This document shows positions 1 to 8,099 of a DNA stretch of 16,499 bases, one piece after another; positions within the stretch are counted from its first letter, which is position 1, and each line of letters begins with the position of its first letter. A program made the position numbers and the translations under genes. Under the pieces are notes generated by a model. It saw only the letters and a list, made by a program, of their open reading frames with translations. It had not been told where the DNA came from and did not search any database. Origin of the DNA: Wolbachia endosymbiont of Cylisticus convexus (GTDB taxonomy: Bacteria > Pseudomonadota > Alphaproteobacteria > Rickettsiales > Anaplasmataceae); the NCBI RefSeq assembly GCF_003344345.1, contig NZ_QPIP01000032.1, forward strand, positions 1 to 16,499, given 5' to 3'.

Positions 1-674
1 TATAGAGAAGAACACTTGTTTGTATTGAAACAAGAATATGCAGCATATACTTTTTTTCAAACCGAATGTGATAAAAGTATAGAAAATTACTATAAAATAT
101 TTGAAACAAAGTTGAATGAGAACGGAACATTGAATAAAATAAAAAAGCGGAAGCAGAAGAATAGTCCAGATTTTGCCGTAGACGAAGATTTATATCGAAT
201 AACGGGAATGGGTTTTACTAAAGTTCCAAGACTTGATGTATTAAGTGTACAGACTATCATTTCAGAAACAGGTATAAATCGCAATAAATGGCAGACAGAA
301 AAGCATTTTTCTTCATGGCTTGGGTTGAGTCCTACTAATAAAATTACAGGAGGGAAAATTATTGGAACAAGAACACGTAAGGTTATAAATCGTGCTGCGA
401 ATGCCTTGCTGTGTATCAAGACTGCACTTGGTGCATACTGCAGGAGGTTTTAAAGAAGCGACTAGAGATACCGAAAGCAATTACTGCTACAGCAAGAAAA
501 TTGGCATGTATTTTTTACAATATGCTAAAATATGGAAAAGAATATGTAGAAAAAGGAATTGATTATTATGAGAAACTTTATCAAGACAGGGTTATGAAGA
601 ATCTAAGTAGAAAAGTCCTTGAATTTGGTTATGTCCTGGTTAGAAAGGATCAGTTAATTGAAGGAGTTTATTAG
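1..674 (+). pseudogene. IS110-family transposase, 3' part, frameshifted
   Basis: The reading frame is already open at base 1, so the N-terminal DEDD domain lies outside the window. The visible part matches the C-terminal Transposase_20 (IS116/IS110/IS902) region: an RITGMGFTKVP stretch resembling the helix-hairpin-helix, then SWLGLSP, NKITGGK and RKVINRAANAL. The first frame stops at 451-453 after KTALGAYCRRF. The next frame continues the same protein from about 450 (IPKAITATARKLACIFY through YVLVRKDQLIEGVY) and stops at 672-674. One inserted base near 447-460 explains this. The SG dipeptide expected near the catalytic serine reads TGG here. It differs clearly from the IS110 transposase at the other end of the window, so it is a separate subfamily. 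It is a dead copy whose end almost touches the rpe stop codon. Confidence 0.85.
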
Positions 675-680
675 GAGGGG

Positions 681-1361
681 TTATAACAACAGATTTTTAA
701 GATCGTTTACAGCTTTTTTCATATCTTTAGCTCTAAATATTGCTGATCCAGCAACTAATATATCTGCACCTGCTTTTATTGCATCAGCTGCGTTAGAAAA
801 GTTAATTCCACCATCTACTGAGACTTGTGTTTTAAGACTACGCTCCTGTGTCATTTTCTTTATAATAGGTATCTTGCGCAGCTGCGAATGAATAAACTCC
901 TGTCCTCCAAATCCAGGGTTGACTGTCATGATTAGCACAATATCTAGCTCATGTATTATATATTCAAGCATACTTGGAGAAGTTGAAGGGACAATTGAAA
1001 CTCCAACTTGTATTGTTTTTTTCGTATTATTTATGTTTTTGTATGATTTTATCCTTCTTACTAGCCTCTCAAGGTGTATCTCTGCTTCTGCATGTATAGT
1101 GATAATATCAGCACCAGCTTCTATAAAGCTTTCAATATGGTCACCAGGAGATTTAATCATTAAGTGTACATCAAAAGGAAGATTGCTATATTTGCGTATT
1201 GCAGAGATAACATTCGGACCTATTGTAATATTTGGAACGAAATTTCCATCCATAACGTCTATGTGTATATAATCTACATCCAAGTCGCTAATTCTTTTTA
1301 CTTCCTCCCCTAATTTTGCAAAATCTGCTGAAAGTATAGAAGGTGCAATTTTAATACCCAT
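681..1361 (-). CDS. rpe: Ribulose-phosphate 3-epimerase
   Basis: This cytosolic enzyme interconverts D-ribulose 5-phosphate and D-xylulose 5-phosphate in the non-oxidative pentose phosphate pathway. The 226-residue product has normal full length for this TIM barrel. Visible motifs are IAPSILSADFAKLGEEV at 5-21, HIDVMDGNFVPN at 33-44 with metal ligands His33 and Asp35, DVHLMI at 64-69 with His66, MTVNPGFGGQEF near 145-156, VDGGIN at 182-187 with Asp183, and the phosphate-binding end LVAGSAIF. The ATG at 1361 gives the standard N-terminus, though no strong Shine-Dalgarno precedes it. The gene is convergent with the IS110 remnant, only six bases from its stop, so any original 3' terminator has probably been displaced. 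Identification is firm. Confidence 0.96.
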   Translation of the reverse strand: MGIKIAPSILSADFAKLGEEVKRISDLDVDYIHIDVMDGNFVPNITIGPNVISAIRKYSNLPFDVHLMIKSPGDHIESFIEAGADIITIHAEAEIHLERLVRRIKSYKNINNTKKTIQVGVSIVPSTSPSMLEYIIHELDIVLIMTVNPGFGGQEFIHSQLRKIPIIKKMTQERSLKTQVSVDGGINFSNAADAIKAGADILVAGSAIFRAKDMKKAVNDLKNLLL

Positions 1362-1433
1362 GGACTACTTTTTACCAAAAATAAAAAAAGTAACTTATTT
1401 TTTAAACTCTGTCATCCCAATACTACATGAGTC

Positions 1434-1629
1434 CTATTGAGAAATTTTTTTATATCTTACGTGTAGTTGTAATATTTGAATTATCTTGTTTAGGTTGAAC
1501 CATAAATAGTTTTCACCACAAAAAATTGTTAGCATAAGTAAAAAAAAACGCAGTGCTTGTAATTTATCTGATGTTTTCTTCTGCTCAACTGATAAACGCT
1601 CAAGTATCTGTGGCTATTGCAATAATCAT
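1434..1629 (-). pseudogene. Small broken ORF downstream of the amidase, function unknown
   Basis: An ATG at 1629-1627 overlaps the amidase stop (TAATG). It reads MIIAIATDT and then stops. The neighbouring frame stays open for 59 codons from 1613 to a TAG at 1434. It has a polar, coiled-coil-like start (ERLSVEQKKTSDKLQ) followed by a hydrophobic stretch (ALRFFLLMLTIFCG) that could be one membrane segment. One base change near 1600 would join the two into a small membrane protein of about 65 residues, translationally coupled to the amidase. I do not recognise the family. It could equally be chance or the debris of a mobile element. The rest of 1362-1628 shows nothing else clear. Confidence 0.3.
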
Positions 1630-3095
1630 TAGACTCTTTTCTTCGCTCCTTCTAAATATTCCAACACAGTTTTATGCAGCGCAGTCCAAGACATTTGCTT
1701 TTCCATATCTGGTATAAATTTTTGTTTCCAAGTGTCCTTAAATTCTTGAAACCATTGCTTCTCAAAATTTTGGAAATCAGATAAAATTTTTGACCTAAAC
1801 TCATTAATTAAACTCGAAACTTCTATAGCCTTTTCAGAGCTTATAGACTTAAAAGACAATATTTCATTCTTTAAAATATCCAACTTTGTAAATATATTAA
1901 GCTTAAATGGCATATAAAGCGAAGATCTTATATTATACCTTAGATAAGAGTCGTAATATAGCTTAATCTTGTACATGAGCGTAGCAAATGCACTAGAAGA
2001 AATATTATTTTTATATTCTGCAAAAGAAGATAATAAACGCTTGTAATCCTCTTCATTCAAAAATGGTGGTTGTAAACTTGATTCAATTTTATTACTAAAA
2101 GATGTGAATTTGTTGAAAATACAATTGCCATATTCACTTAAAAATTTAGGCAAAATATCTTCCTGTTCTAATTTTAGAGGCAAGTCTTTTCTAATTTCTT
2201 TCGGCAAGTGGTGCATTGAAAACTGATTGATAACCCACGCAAAATTCTCATCAAACTCATTTGAGTAATCAGCGCTATTGTCAGTGTTACCTTCTTTGTC
2301 GTTCCAAGGCAGTATTTTATAAAAAAAATTGTTCAACCTTTTTTTTAATTTCAAAATATTTTCACTCTTATCACCTACCTTATACAAAACCTCATTTACT
2401 TTTTGTCTTGCATCTTGAGGACTGATTCTATCACCTATATGCAGTCCGATGCCATTTTTCTCTAATAATTCCCAATCAAACAACTTATGTGGATCGGGCT
2501 TACGCATTGCGTAGCTTTCAATGGCTGAGTTATATACTATAGTACCTATTTCAGCGTGACTAAATATCATATCTTTTCTAATTTTAAAGCGTTTCATGAG
2601 GTATAAAATCAGATCTTTGACAGATTTCATTTGCTCTTCTGGAAAAGGCTCAAGCCCTGTGTTTACAATCTCTATACCTATAGAATAATCATTCAGCTTT
2701 TGTAGCTCTTTAACCACATTATCTATTTGAACTTTTGCATAACTTATACCAGCATGCCACGCTCTTTTTTCCAGTGGGACCATCAGAGTAATGCTGCCAT
2801 CCCTATCGACAATAAGTTGTACTGATATCCCTGCAGAATTTAATGCGCATTTTGTGCTTTTTAATGTTGGTGATTCGGTATGATGCACCACCACCATCAA
2901 CACTTTTTTGCCTTCCCTATCATCATAATTTGAATTTGACACAGGATCTAAAAATATTGGATTTTTTAATGATGTTTTCAAATCTTGAAAATCGTTCTCG
3001 ATATCAATTAAGCAAGATTGCTGTCCATATATAAGAGGCGATACAAGCAGCAACAGAAATAAAACTGACAAACATTTTTTTACTATAAGTCTCAT
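1629..3095 (-). CDS. amiD: N-acetylmuramoyl-L-alanine amidase, AmiD-like, with long C-terminal extension
   Basis: Predicted periplasmic zinc amidase that cleaves the bond between N-acetylmuramic acid and the stem peptide of peptidoglycan. AmiD has been described in Wolbachia, where it may process lipid II or peptidoglycan and limit host immune sensing. The 488-residue product starts with a Sec signal peptide (MRLIVKKC, then SVLFLLLLVSPLIYG, about residues 1-24). The Amidase_2/PGRP fold follows: VVVHHTES with Zn ligand His71, RAWHAG at 111-116, IGIEIVNTG with Glu142 as likely catalytic residue, FSHAEIG with His180, and KPDPHKLFDW with Asp201. Residues from about 230 to 488 lack a domain I recognise. 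They are rich in charged and aromatic residues (FENFEKQW-type helices) and make the protein nearly twice the length of E. coli AmiD. There is no lipobox, so it is probably soluble or peripheral. Confidence 0.92.
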   Translation of the reverse strand: MRLIVKKCLSVLFLLLLVSPLIYGQQSCLIDIENDFQDLKTSLKNPIFLDPVSNSNYDDREGKKVLMVVVHHTESPTLKSTKCALNSAGISVQLIVDRDGSITLMVPLEKRAWHAGISYAKVQIDNVVKELQKLNDYSIGIEIVNTGLEPFPEEQMKSVKDLILYLMKRFKIRKDMIFSHAEIGTIVYNSAIESYAMRKPDPHKLFDWELLEKNGIGLHIGDRISPQDARQKVNEVLYKVGDKSENILKLKKRLNNFFYKILPWNDKEGNTDNSADYSNEFDENFAWVINQFSMHHLPKEIRKDLPLKLEQEDILPKFLSEYGNCIFNKFTSFSNKIESSLQPPFLNEEDYKRLLSSFAEYKNNISSSAFATLMYKIKLYYDSYLRYNIRSSLYMPFKLNIFTKLDILKNEILSFKSISSEKAIEVSSLINEFRSKILSDFQNFEKQWFQEFKDTWKQKFIPDMEKQMSWTALHKTVLEYLEGAKKRV

Positions 3096-3309
3096 GCAGC
3101 TCTAGCATCCTACAAATTGCCCGCAATATAACTAAATTAACATAATACGCATAAAATGTTTACTTTTTTTCAGCCAATCAAGACTTGCTACAGCTACAAT
3201 TAGTACTTTTATCATTACATTTTGGCGTTCTTACTATTACCCACAAATATAAATGGACATAAAATAAAGGACTAGAATATTAAAGTGTGCAAATATTGAG
3301 GATATAAAA

Positions 3310-3450
3310 ATGGCAAGTGAATGGGCTAAAAATGAATTTGGAGATGCAGTACTTGGAGATAAAAGATTAACTGATTGATTAGTAAATATTGTTAGTAAGT
3401 ATGCCTGAAAGTTCAATCAATCAGGCATGTGGAAGTTGGTCTGAAGCAAG
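3310..3450 (+). pseudogene. IS4-family (Tn5/IS50-like) transposase, N-terminal fragment
   Basis: The ATG at 3310, eight bases after a GAGG, begins MASEWAKNEFGDAVLGDKRL, the typical start of Tn5/IS50-like transposases (W-A-x-x-E-F...L-G-D-x-R). An in-frame TGA follows (TD*LVNIVSKYA). After a frameshift the next motif is also present: PESSINQACGSWSEA, matching the family's 'GS...W...A' element. Homology stops abruptly near 3450, where the sequence passes into the ankyrin remnant on the opposite strand. No catalytic DDE residues are present, so it is only a relic of about 50 codons with at least two lesions. No second end of the element was found. Confidence 0.75.
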
Positions 3451-3875
3451 TAGCACCCACAACTATCCACTGCATTAAGGTTCGCACCTTGCTCAGCTAG
3501 GTACTTTATAATGTCATTAACATCACTTCTATTAAGAGCTATATACTCTAATATGCTAACATCTTTCTGTAACTCACGTTTAACTATAGATTTATTTACC
3601 TCACAGATTGATTTTATTGCTTCCAAATCTGGGATCACCTTTCTGATTGCAGCTGTAAAGCTTACACCTTGCTCTATTAAATACTTAGCCATTTTGTTAT
3701 CAACAGCATACCTTAACAAATTTCTACCACTTGCGAAATTAACCTCAGCAACAACATCTTTAATAATAGAACTATTTCTAAATCATCCTTGATAATAGTG
3801 CTACAAAGTTCCTTTAATACAGAATCTTTCTTCTCTTTCTTCAGCTAGAATTTTTTGTAATGCTTCAGAAGTCAT
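3451..3875 (-). pseudogene. Ankyrin-repeat protein gene, truncated and frameshifted
   Basis: Starting from the ATG at 3875, the reading frame gives MTSEALQKILAEEREE and stops at the TTG TAG near 3800. A second frame carries KDSVLKELCSTIIKDDLE, and a third carries SSIIKDVVAEVNFASGRNLLRYAVDNKMAKYLIEQGVSF and on to about 3452. The last part holds two ankyrin-like units (LLRYAVDNKMAKYLIEQGVSF and SILEYIALNRSDVNDIIKYLAEQGANLNAVDSCGC). The gene then breaks off inside the next repeat where it meets the transposase fragment. At least two frameshifts plus the loss of the 3' part make it non-functional. The remaining open frame runs to 3417, but its last dozen residues (through NFHMPD) are just the transposase read backwards. 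Confidence 0.72.
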
Positions 3876-3947
3876 AAATATACTTCAACACACATAAAAA
3901 AGTATATCCAAATCAGAATCGTTTGTAAAGGATTTTTAGATATTAGC

Positions 3948-3975
3948 TTGCCCAAAGGTTAATTTATTTTATAAT
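3948..3975 (+). promoter_or_regulatory. Sigma70-type promoter of aspS
   Basis: A TTGCCC -35 box (3948-3953) and a perfect TATAAT -10 box (3970-3975) are separated by 16 bases. The predicted start site near 3982 leaves a leader of about 20 bases before the aspS ATG. I see no strong Shine-Dalgarno in that leader. Confidence 0.6.
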
Positions 3976-4003
3976 CTTTCTGTATTCTAGAAATTTGAAT
4001 TAA

Positions 4004-5806
4004 ATGAACTGCTATAAGACTCACACGTGTAACGAATTAAGGAAGAGTGATGTAGAAAAGGAAGTTACCCTCTCTGGGTGGCTGTATCGCAAACGTGACC
4101 ATGGTAACCTAATCTTTGTTGATTTAAGAGACTTCTATGGAAGAACTCAGCTAGTGTTCAATAATGATAAAGACTTTTTTGATGAGATATCAAATTTAAA
4201 ATCAGAGAGTGTGATTACTGTCACAGGAACAGTCAAAGCTAGAACTGAAGATACGGTAAATAGCTCTATTTCCACAGGAGAAATTGAAGTTATAGTTAAT
4301 AATTTGTGCATTGAGTCGGAAGTTGAGTTCTATCGTGATGAAGAGATAGCAAAAGAAGAAAGGAGTATATTAGCAAGTATCGCCGGTGAGCAAGAATACC
4401 CAGAAAACATGAGATTTAAATATCGTTTTCTTGACTTAAGGCGTGAAAAAGCCCGTAACAACATTATTCTGCGCTCACAGATCATCGCAGAACTCAGGAA
4501 GATCATGATAGAGCAAGGGTTTTTAGAAATTCAAACTCCAATACTTACTGCTTCATCTCCTGAAGGAGCACGTGACTACTTAGTGCCAAGTAGGCTGAAT
4601 CCTGGTAAATTCTATGCATTACCACAAGCTCCGCAGATTTTTAAACAGCTACTCATGGTTTCAGGGTTTGATAAGTATTTTCAAATTGCCCCATGTTTCC
4701 GTGACGAAGACGCAAGGGCTGACCGTTCTCCTGGGGAGTTTTATCAGCTAGACCTTGAAATGTCTTTCGTAACTCAGGAGGATATATTTCAAGTTATTGA
4801 ATCTACTTTATATAAAGTGTTTGCTAAATTCTCTCGCAAATCAGTTGATAAAGATTTTCCGCGCGTTACATACAAAGACGCAATGCTCAAATATGGCTCT
4901 GATAAGCCAGATCTACGTAATCCATTATTAATCAGCGATGTTACAGAAATTTTCCGTGATTCAGAGTTCAATATTTTCAAAAACAATATTGAACGCAGTA
5001 TGGTAGTCAGAGCCATCCCTGCCCCCAAAACAGCAGAGGAACCTCGTAGCTTCTTTGATAAAAAAATAGAACATGCACAAAAAGAGTTTGGCGCTAAAGG
5101 TCTTGGGTATATAACATTTGATAAGGACGGCATTGCAAAAGGACCAATTGCTAAATTCCTCAATGACAATCGGCTAAATTCTATAAAAGAAATAACAAAT
5201 ATAGAGCCTGGGGATAGTGTGTTTTTTGCTTCTGATAAGAAAAATGAAGCAGCAATAATTGCAGGGAAAGTGCGTACTCTTTTGGGATCAGAACTAGGTC
5301 TTATAGATGACAATATCTTCAAGTTCTGCTGGGTCATCGATTTTCCATACTTTGTGTATGATGATAAAAGCAAAAAAATAGATTTCTTTCATAACCCATT
5401 CTCCATGCCGCGTGATGGCTTGAAGGATTTAGAAGAAAAAGATCCACTGGACATCCTTGCTTACCAATATGATCTTGTTTGCAATGGAATAGAGCTGTCA
5501 AGTGGGGCAATTCGTAATAACAAACTGGATATTATGTACAAAGCTTTTGCCATTGCAGGCTACAGTAAAGAAGAAGTTGATACAAAATTTGGTGCGCTTG
5601 TGCGTGCATTCAGGTTTGGAGTGCCACCTCATGGCGGTATAGCACCAGGGGTTGATAGAATGGTTATGCTACTTGCCGATGAGCCAAACATTCGTGAAGT
5701 AATCTGTTTTCCTATGAATCAGCAGGGTGAAGATGTTCTAATGGGTGCTCCTTCTAAAGTGGACAATAAACATTTATGCGAGTTATCTCTAAAGGTTATT
5801 GAGTAA
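4004..5806 (+). CDS. aspS: Aspartyl-tRNA synthetase, probably non-discriminating (Asp/Asn)
   Basis: Class II synthetase that charges tRNA with aspartate in the cytosol. The 600 residues show the bacterial-type layout: an N-terminal OB-fold anticodon-binding domain (about 1-105), the catalytic core with [24 protein letters not shown] at 232-255 (motif 2), an inserted GAD domain (about 290-430), and motif 3 [15 protein letters not shown] near the C-terminus. In the OB-fold the loop reads [10 protein letters not shown] with His33. Discriminating enzymes such as E. coli have Leu before this Gly. The His version is linked to non-discriminating AspRS, which makes Asp-tRNA(Asn) for conversion by GatCAB. 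The linker between OB-fold and core (about 104-137, charged, with EEIAKEER) is some 14 residues longer than in E. coli. Start ATG at 4004, just behind a good promoter. The MFS gene follows 34 bases later and may be cotranscribed. Confidence 0.97.
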   Translation: MNCYKTHTCNELRKSDVEKEVTLSGWLYRKRDHGNLIFVDLRDFYGRTQLVFNNDKDFFDEISNLKSESVITVTGTVKARTEDTVNSSISTGEIEVIVNNLCIESEVEFYRDEEIAKEERSILASIAGEQEYPENMRFKYRFLDLRREKARNNIILRSQIIAELRKIMIEQGFLEIQTPILTASSPEGARDYLVPSRLNPGKFYALPQAPQIFKQLLMVSGFDKYFQIAPCFRDEDARADRSPGEFYQLDLEMSFVTQEDIFQVIESTLYKVFAKFSRKSVDKDFPRVTYKDAMLKYGSDKPDLRNPLLISDVTEIFRDSEFNIFKNNIERSMVVRAIPAPKTAEEPRSFFDKKIEHAQKEFGAKGLGYITFDKDGIAKGPIAKFLNDNRLNSIKEITNIEPGDSVFFASDKKNEAAIIAGKVRTLLGSELGLIDDNIFKFCWVIDFPYFVYDDKSKKIDFFHNPFSMPRDGLKDLEEKDPLDILAYQYDLVCNGIELSSGAIRNNKLDIMYKAFAIAGYSKEEVDTKFGALVRAFRFGVPPHGGIAPGVDRMVMLLADEPNIREVICFPMNQQGEDVLMGAPSKVDNKHLCELSLKVIE

Positions 5807-5840
5807 AAATTTTATAGTAAAGTGTGGTAAATCGGAAGTC

Positions 5841-7103
5841 ATGAATGATATTCAAAAAGCAGTACTATCAAGCATAATATGCAATATGATTATATGGTAT
5901 GAAGTAACTCTATTTGGAGTTTTAACACATATAATAAGCAACGTTTTTTTTCCTTCAGAAAGTGATTATTTAAGCACAATCAAATTTCTTGGCAGTTTTG
6001 CAATTGGCTTTGGATTCAGACCACTTGGTGGATTTATTTTTGGTTACATTGGAGATAAGTATGGCAGGAGGAAAATTTTGCTGACTTCCGTAATACTAGC
6101 TTCGATATCGTCTACTGCAATTGCAATTATACCAAGTTTTAGAGAAATAGGAATATTTTCTCCTATATTACTTCTGCTTTGTAGAATAATACAAGGAATG
6201 GCAACAGGAGGGGAAACGAGTATCAACTCAGCCTTTTTGATAGAGCATTCAAGCGATAAAAAAAATCTAGGCTTTTTAGGTAGCATGAAAGCTTTCAGTG
6301 GTGCTCTTGGTTCTATTACATGTTTTGTAATGATAGCTATTTGCAAAAAATTTACAGGTGAAAATTATGAAATTTGGGGCTGGAGGTTGCTCTTCTATTT
6401 CTGCTTTATTATGGGCATAATAGGCTTCTTAATAAGATACATAATGGAAGAGAGCCTAGCATATAAAATTCATGGTCAAAATAAAAGCTTATCTGATTCT
6501 CCATTTTTAGAATTAATCAGGGACTATAAAAAGGCATTTGTGCTAGCAATTGGGCTTGGCGTTGCCCAAAATGCAATTGTTTATTCAGCAATCATGTTTT
6601 ACAACATATCTGTCAAAGAACTTACTTTCTCAGGCATTGATATTAAAAATGTAGTAAGGATTGTGGTTGAAATCACATTCGGAACGTCTGCAGTGCTGTT
6701 TGCAATACTGTCTGATAAAGTTGGAAGAAAAAACGTGATAATTCCTACATTAGTAGCTTTAGCTTGCATCAGTTTGCCGGCACTTTCGCTATTATCACAT
6801 AATAATCACTATATTATAACGCTCACTTTCCTATTAATAAGTGTGCCGATAGGTGCATCTTTTGGAATATATAATTCTCTCGCCTGTGAGTTATTTCCAA
6901 CGAAAGTTAGGTGTACCGGCTTCAGTTTAGCTCATAACATATCAGCAGGTATTTTTGGTGGCCTTTCTCCATCGATATGCATGTGGCTTATAGAAAGAAC
7001 TGAAACAAAACTTGCAGCAGGGATTTACCTTACTATCTGTGCATTAATTAGCCTAATATCTGTACTTCAAATTAAAGCCAAAGACAGAAAAGTTGATTGG
7101 TGA
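5841..7103 (+). CDS. MFS transporter, metabolite:H+ symporter (ProP-like) family
   Basis: Inner-membrane secondary transporter with about 12 hydrophobic segments over 420 residues. Members of this MHS subfamily carry proline/betaine, dicarboxylates or similar small solutes with protons; the substrate cannot be told from sequence. Motifs counted from the ATG at 5841: WYEVTLFG in helix 1 (19-26), FRPLGG at 59-64, the signature loop GDKYGRRKIL at 71-80, R-I-I-Q-G with GGE at 115-125, a second loop SDKVGRKN mid-protein, and ELFPTKVRCTGFSLAHN near the C-terminal half. A TTG at 5799 would add 14 residues and overlap aspS. I prefer ATG 5841 because the family starts right before helix 1 (MNDIQKAVLSS), although the GGAAG in front of it sits unusually close. 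It ends six bases from the converging rluC gene. Confidence 0.85.
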   Translation: MNDIQKAVLSSIICNMIIWYEVTLFGVLTHIISNVFFPSESDYLSTIKFLGSFAIGFGFRPLGGFIFGYIGDKYGRRKILLTSVILASISSTAIAIIPSFREIGIFSPILLLLCRIIQGMATGGETSINSAFLIEHSSDKKNLGFLGSMKAFSGALGSITCFVMIAICKKFTGENYEIWGWRLLFYFCFIMGIIGFLIRYIMEESLAYKIHGQNKSLSDSPFLELIRDYKKAFVLAIGLGVAQNAIVYSAIMFYNISVKELTFSGIDIKNVVRIVVEITFGTSAVLFAILSDKVGRKNVIIPTLVALACISLPALSLLSHNNHYIITLTFLLISVPIGASFGIYNSLACELFPTKVRCTGFSLAHNISAGIFGGLSPSICMWLIERTETKLAAGIYLTICALISLISVLQIKAKDRKVDW

Positions 7104-7109
7104 AATCGT

Positions 7110-8030
7110 TCAGTCGAAAGATAGCACTTCAATAGACTTTTCGATGTGTTTAGGGGCAGGAGCAGTGATAGTAATTTCTTTATTATTTGGTAATTTTAAA
7201 GATAAAGAATGTGAATGAAGGTGAATCTGATTTACTGCTCCATTAATAAAAGCTTTTTTACCACCATATTTACCATCACCAAAAATAGGGCAATTTATAT
7301 GAGCTAAATGTGCACGCAACTGATGGGTTCTACCGGTAATTGGTTGTAATTTTAAATAAGCAACATTATGTTTTAATCTTGATATAATTGAAAAATGCGT
7401 AGTGGCATTTTGAGGTGAGTCTTCATCAATAACCACTTTTTCTTGCCCTGAAACATATTTTTTTGCTAATGGATAGTCTATTGTTCCATTATCCTTGCTC
7501 GGTATACCAGAAGTTAATGCTAGGTAAGTTTTTTTTATCCTCCGTCCTTTAAATTCTTCCATAAGGTATCTGGCAACACTAGCATTGCGCGCGAATATGA
7601 TTACTCCGCTTGTATCTTTATCGAGTCTATGGACAATTTTAAATACTTCCCCTTCTCTTATTTGGTCAAGCAAATCACTAATGCTAATTTTTACCTTTAT
7701 ACCACCTTGAACGATTACTCCTGCGGGTTTGTTTATAGCTAATATATATTCGTCTTCATATAATATGTTCTCTCTTAGTAGATTTGCTAGCTTTTCATTA
7801 TATTTACGATCAGAATTAGTGTTTTCAATATAATCTAAGTATCTTATCGTTATAGTTTGCCCAGAATTCACTCTATCGCTGGATTTTGCCTTACAATTAT
7901 CAACTTTGATTAATCCTTTCCTTAAAGACTTCTCAATTACAGATTGCTTCAGGTCTGAAAAAATTTTTCTGATATACCTATCGAGTCTAACGTTATTGTC
8001 TTCTACTAATATAGCTTTGTGGCATTCCAT
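7110..8030 (-). CDS. rluC: 23S rRNA pseudouridine synthase, RluC/RluD family
   Basis: Isomerises uridine to pseudouridine in 23S rRNA. E. coli RluC acts on 955, 2504 and 2580. The 306-residue protein has an N-terminal S4 RNA-binding domain (about 14-62: VRLDRYIRK, LRKGLIKVDN, RVNSGQTI). The catalytic domain follows, with INKPAGVIVQGG at 99-110 and HRLDKDTSGVIIFAR at 134-148. Asp137 is the catalytic nucleophile. GRTHQLRAHLAHINCPIFGDGKYGG provides the later conserved motifs. The KPAGV-V-GG version is closer to RluC than to RluD, but specificity is inferred. Start ATG at 8030 gives the usual N-terminus. It lies 69 bases downstream of the ankyrin gene on the same strand and is convergent with the MFS gene. 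Nothing is missing. Confidence 0.9.
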   Translation of the reverse strand: MECHKAILVEDNNVRLDRYIRKIFSDLKQSVIEKSLRKGLIKVDNCKAKSSDRVNSGQTITIRYLDYIENTNSDRKYNEKLANLLRENILYEDEYILAINKPAGVIVQGGIKVKISISDLLDQIREGEVFKIVHRLDKDTSGVIIFARNASVARYLMEEFKGRRIKKTYLALTSGIPSKDNGTIDYPLAKKYVSGQEKVVIDEDSPQNATTHFSIISRLKHNVAYLKLQPITGRTHQLRAHLAHINCPIFGDGKYGGKKAFINGAVNQIHLHSHSLSLKLPNNKEITITAPAPKHIEKSIEVLSFD

Positions 8031-8099
8031 TATTTATAATAAACATCAAAAAATATCAATTATCGGTTAAATGAACTACATTTCTGAACAGTAGTTACT

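Noticed and set aside
919..1272. Plus-strand ORF of 117 codons
   Set aside because: Exact antisense of rpe; hydrophobic composition is a by-product of the reverse frame.
4789..5373. Minus-strand ORF of 194 codons
   Set aside because: Antisense of aspS, whose motifs are fully conserved on the other strand.
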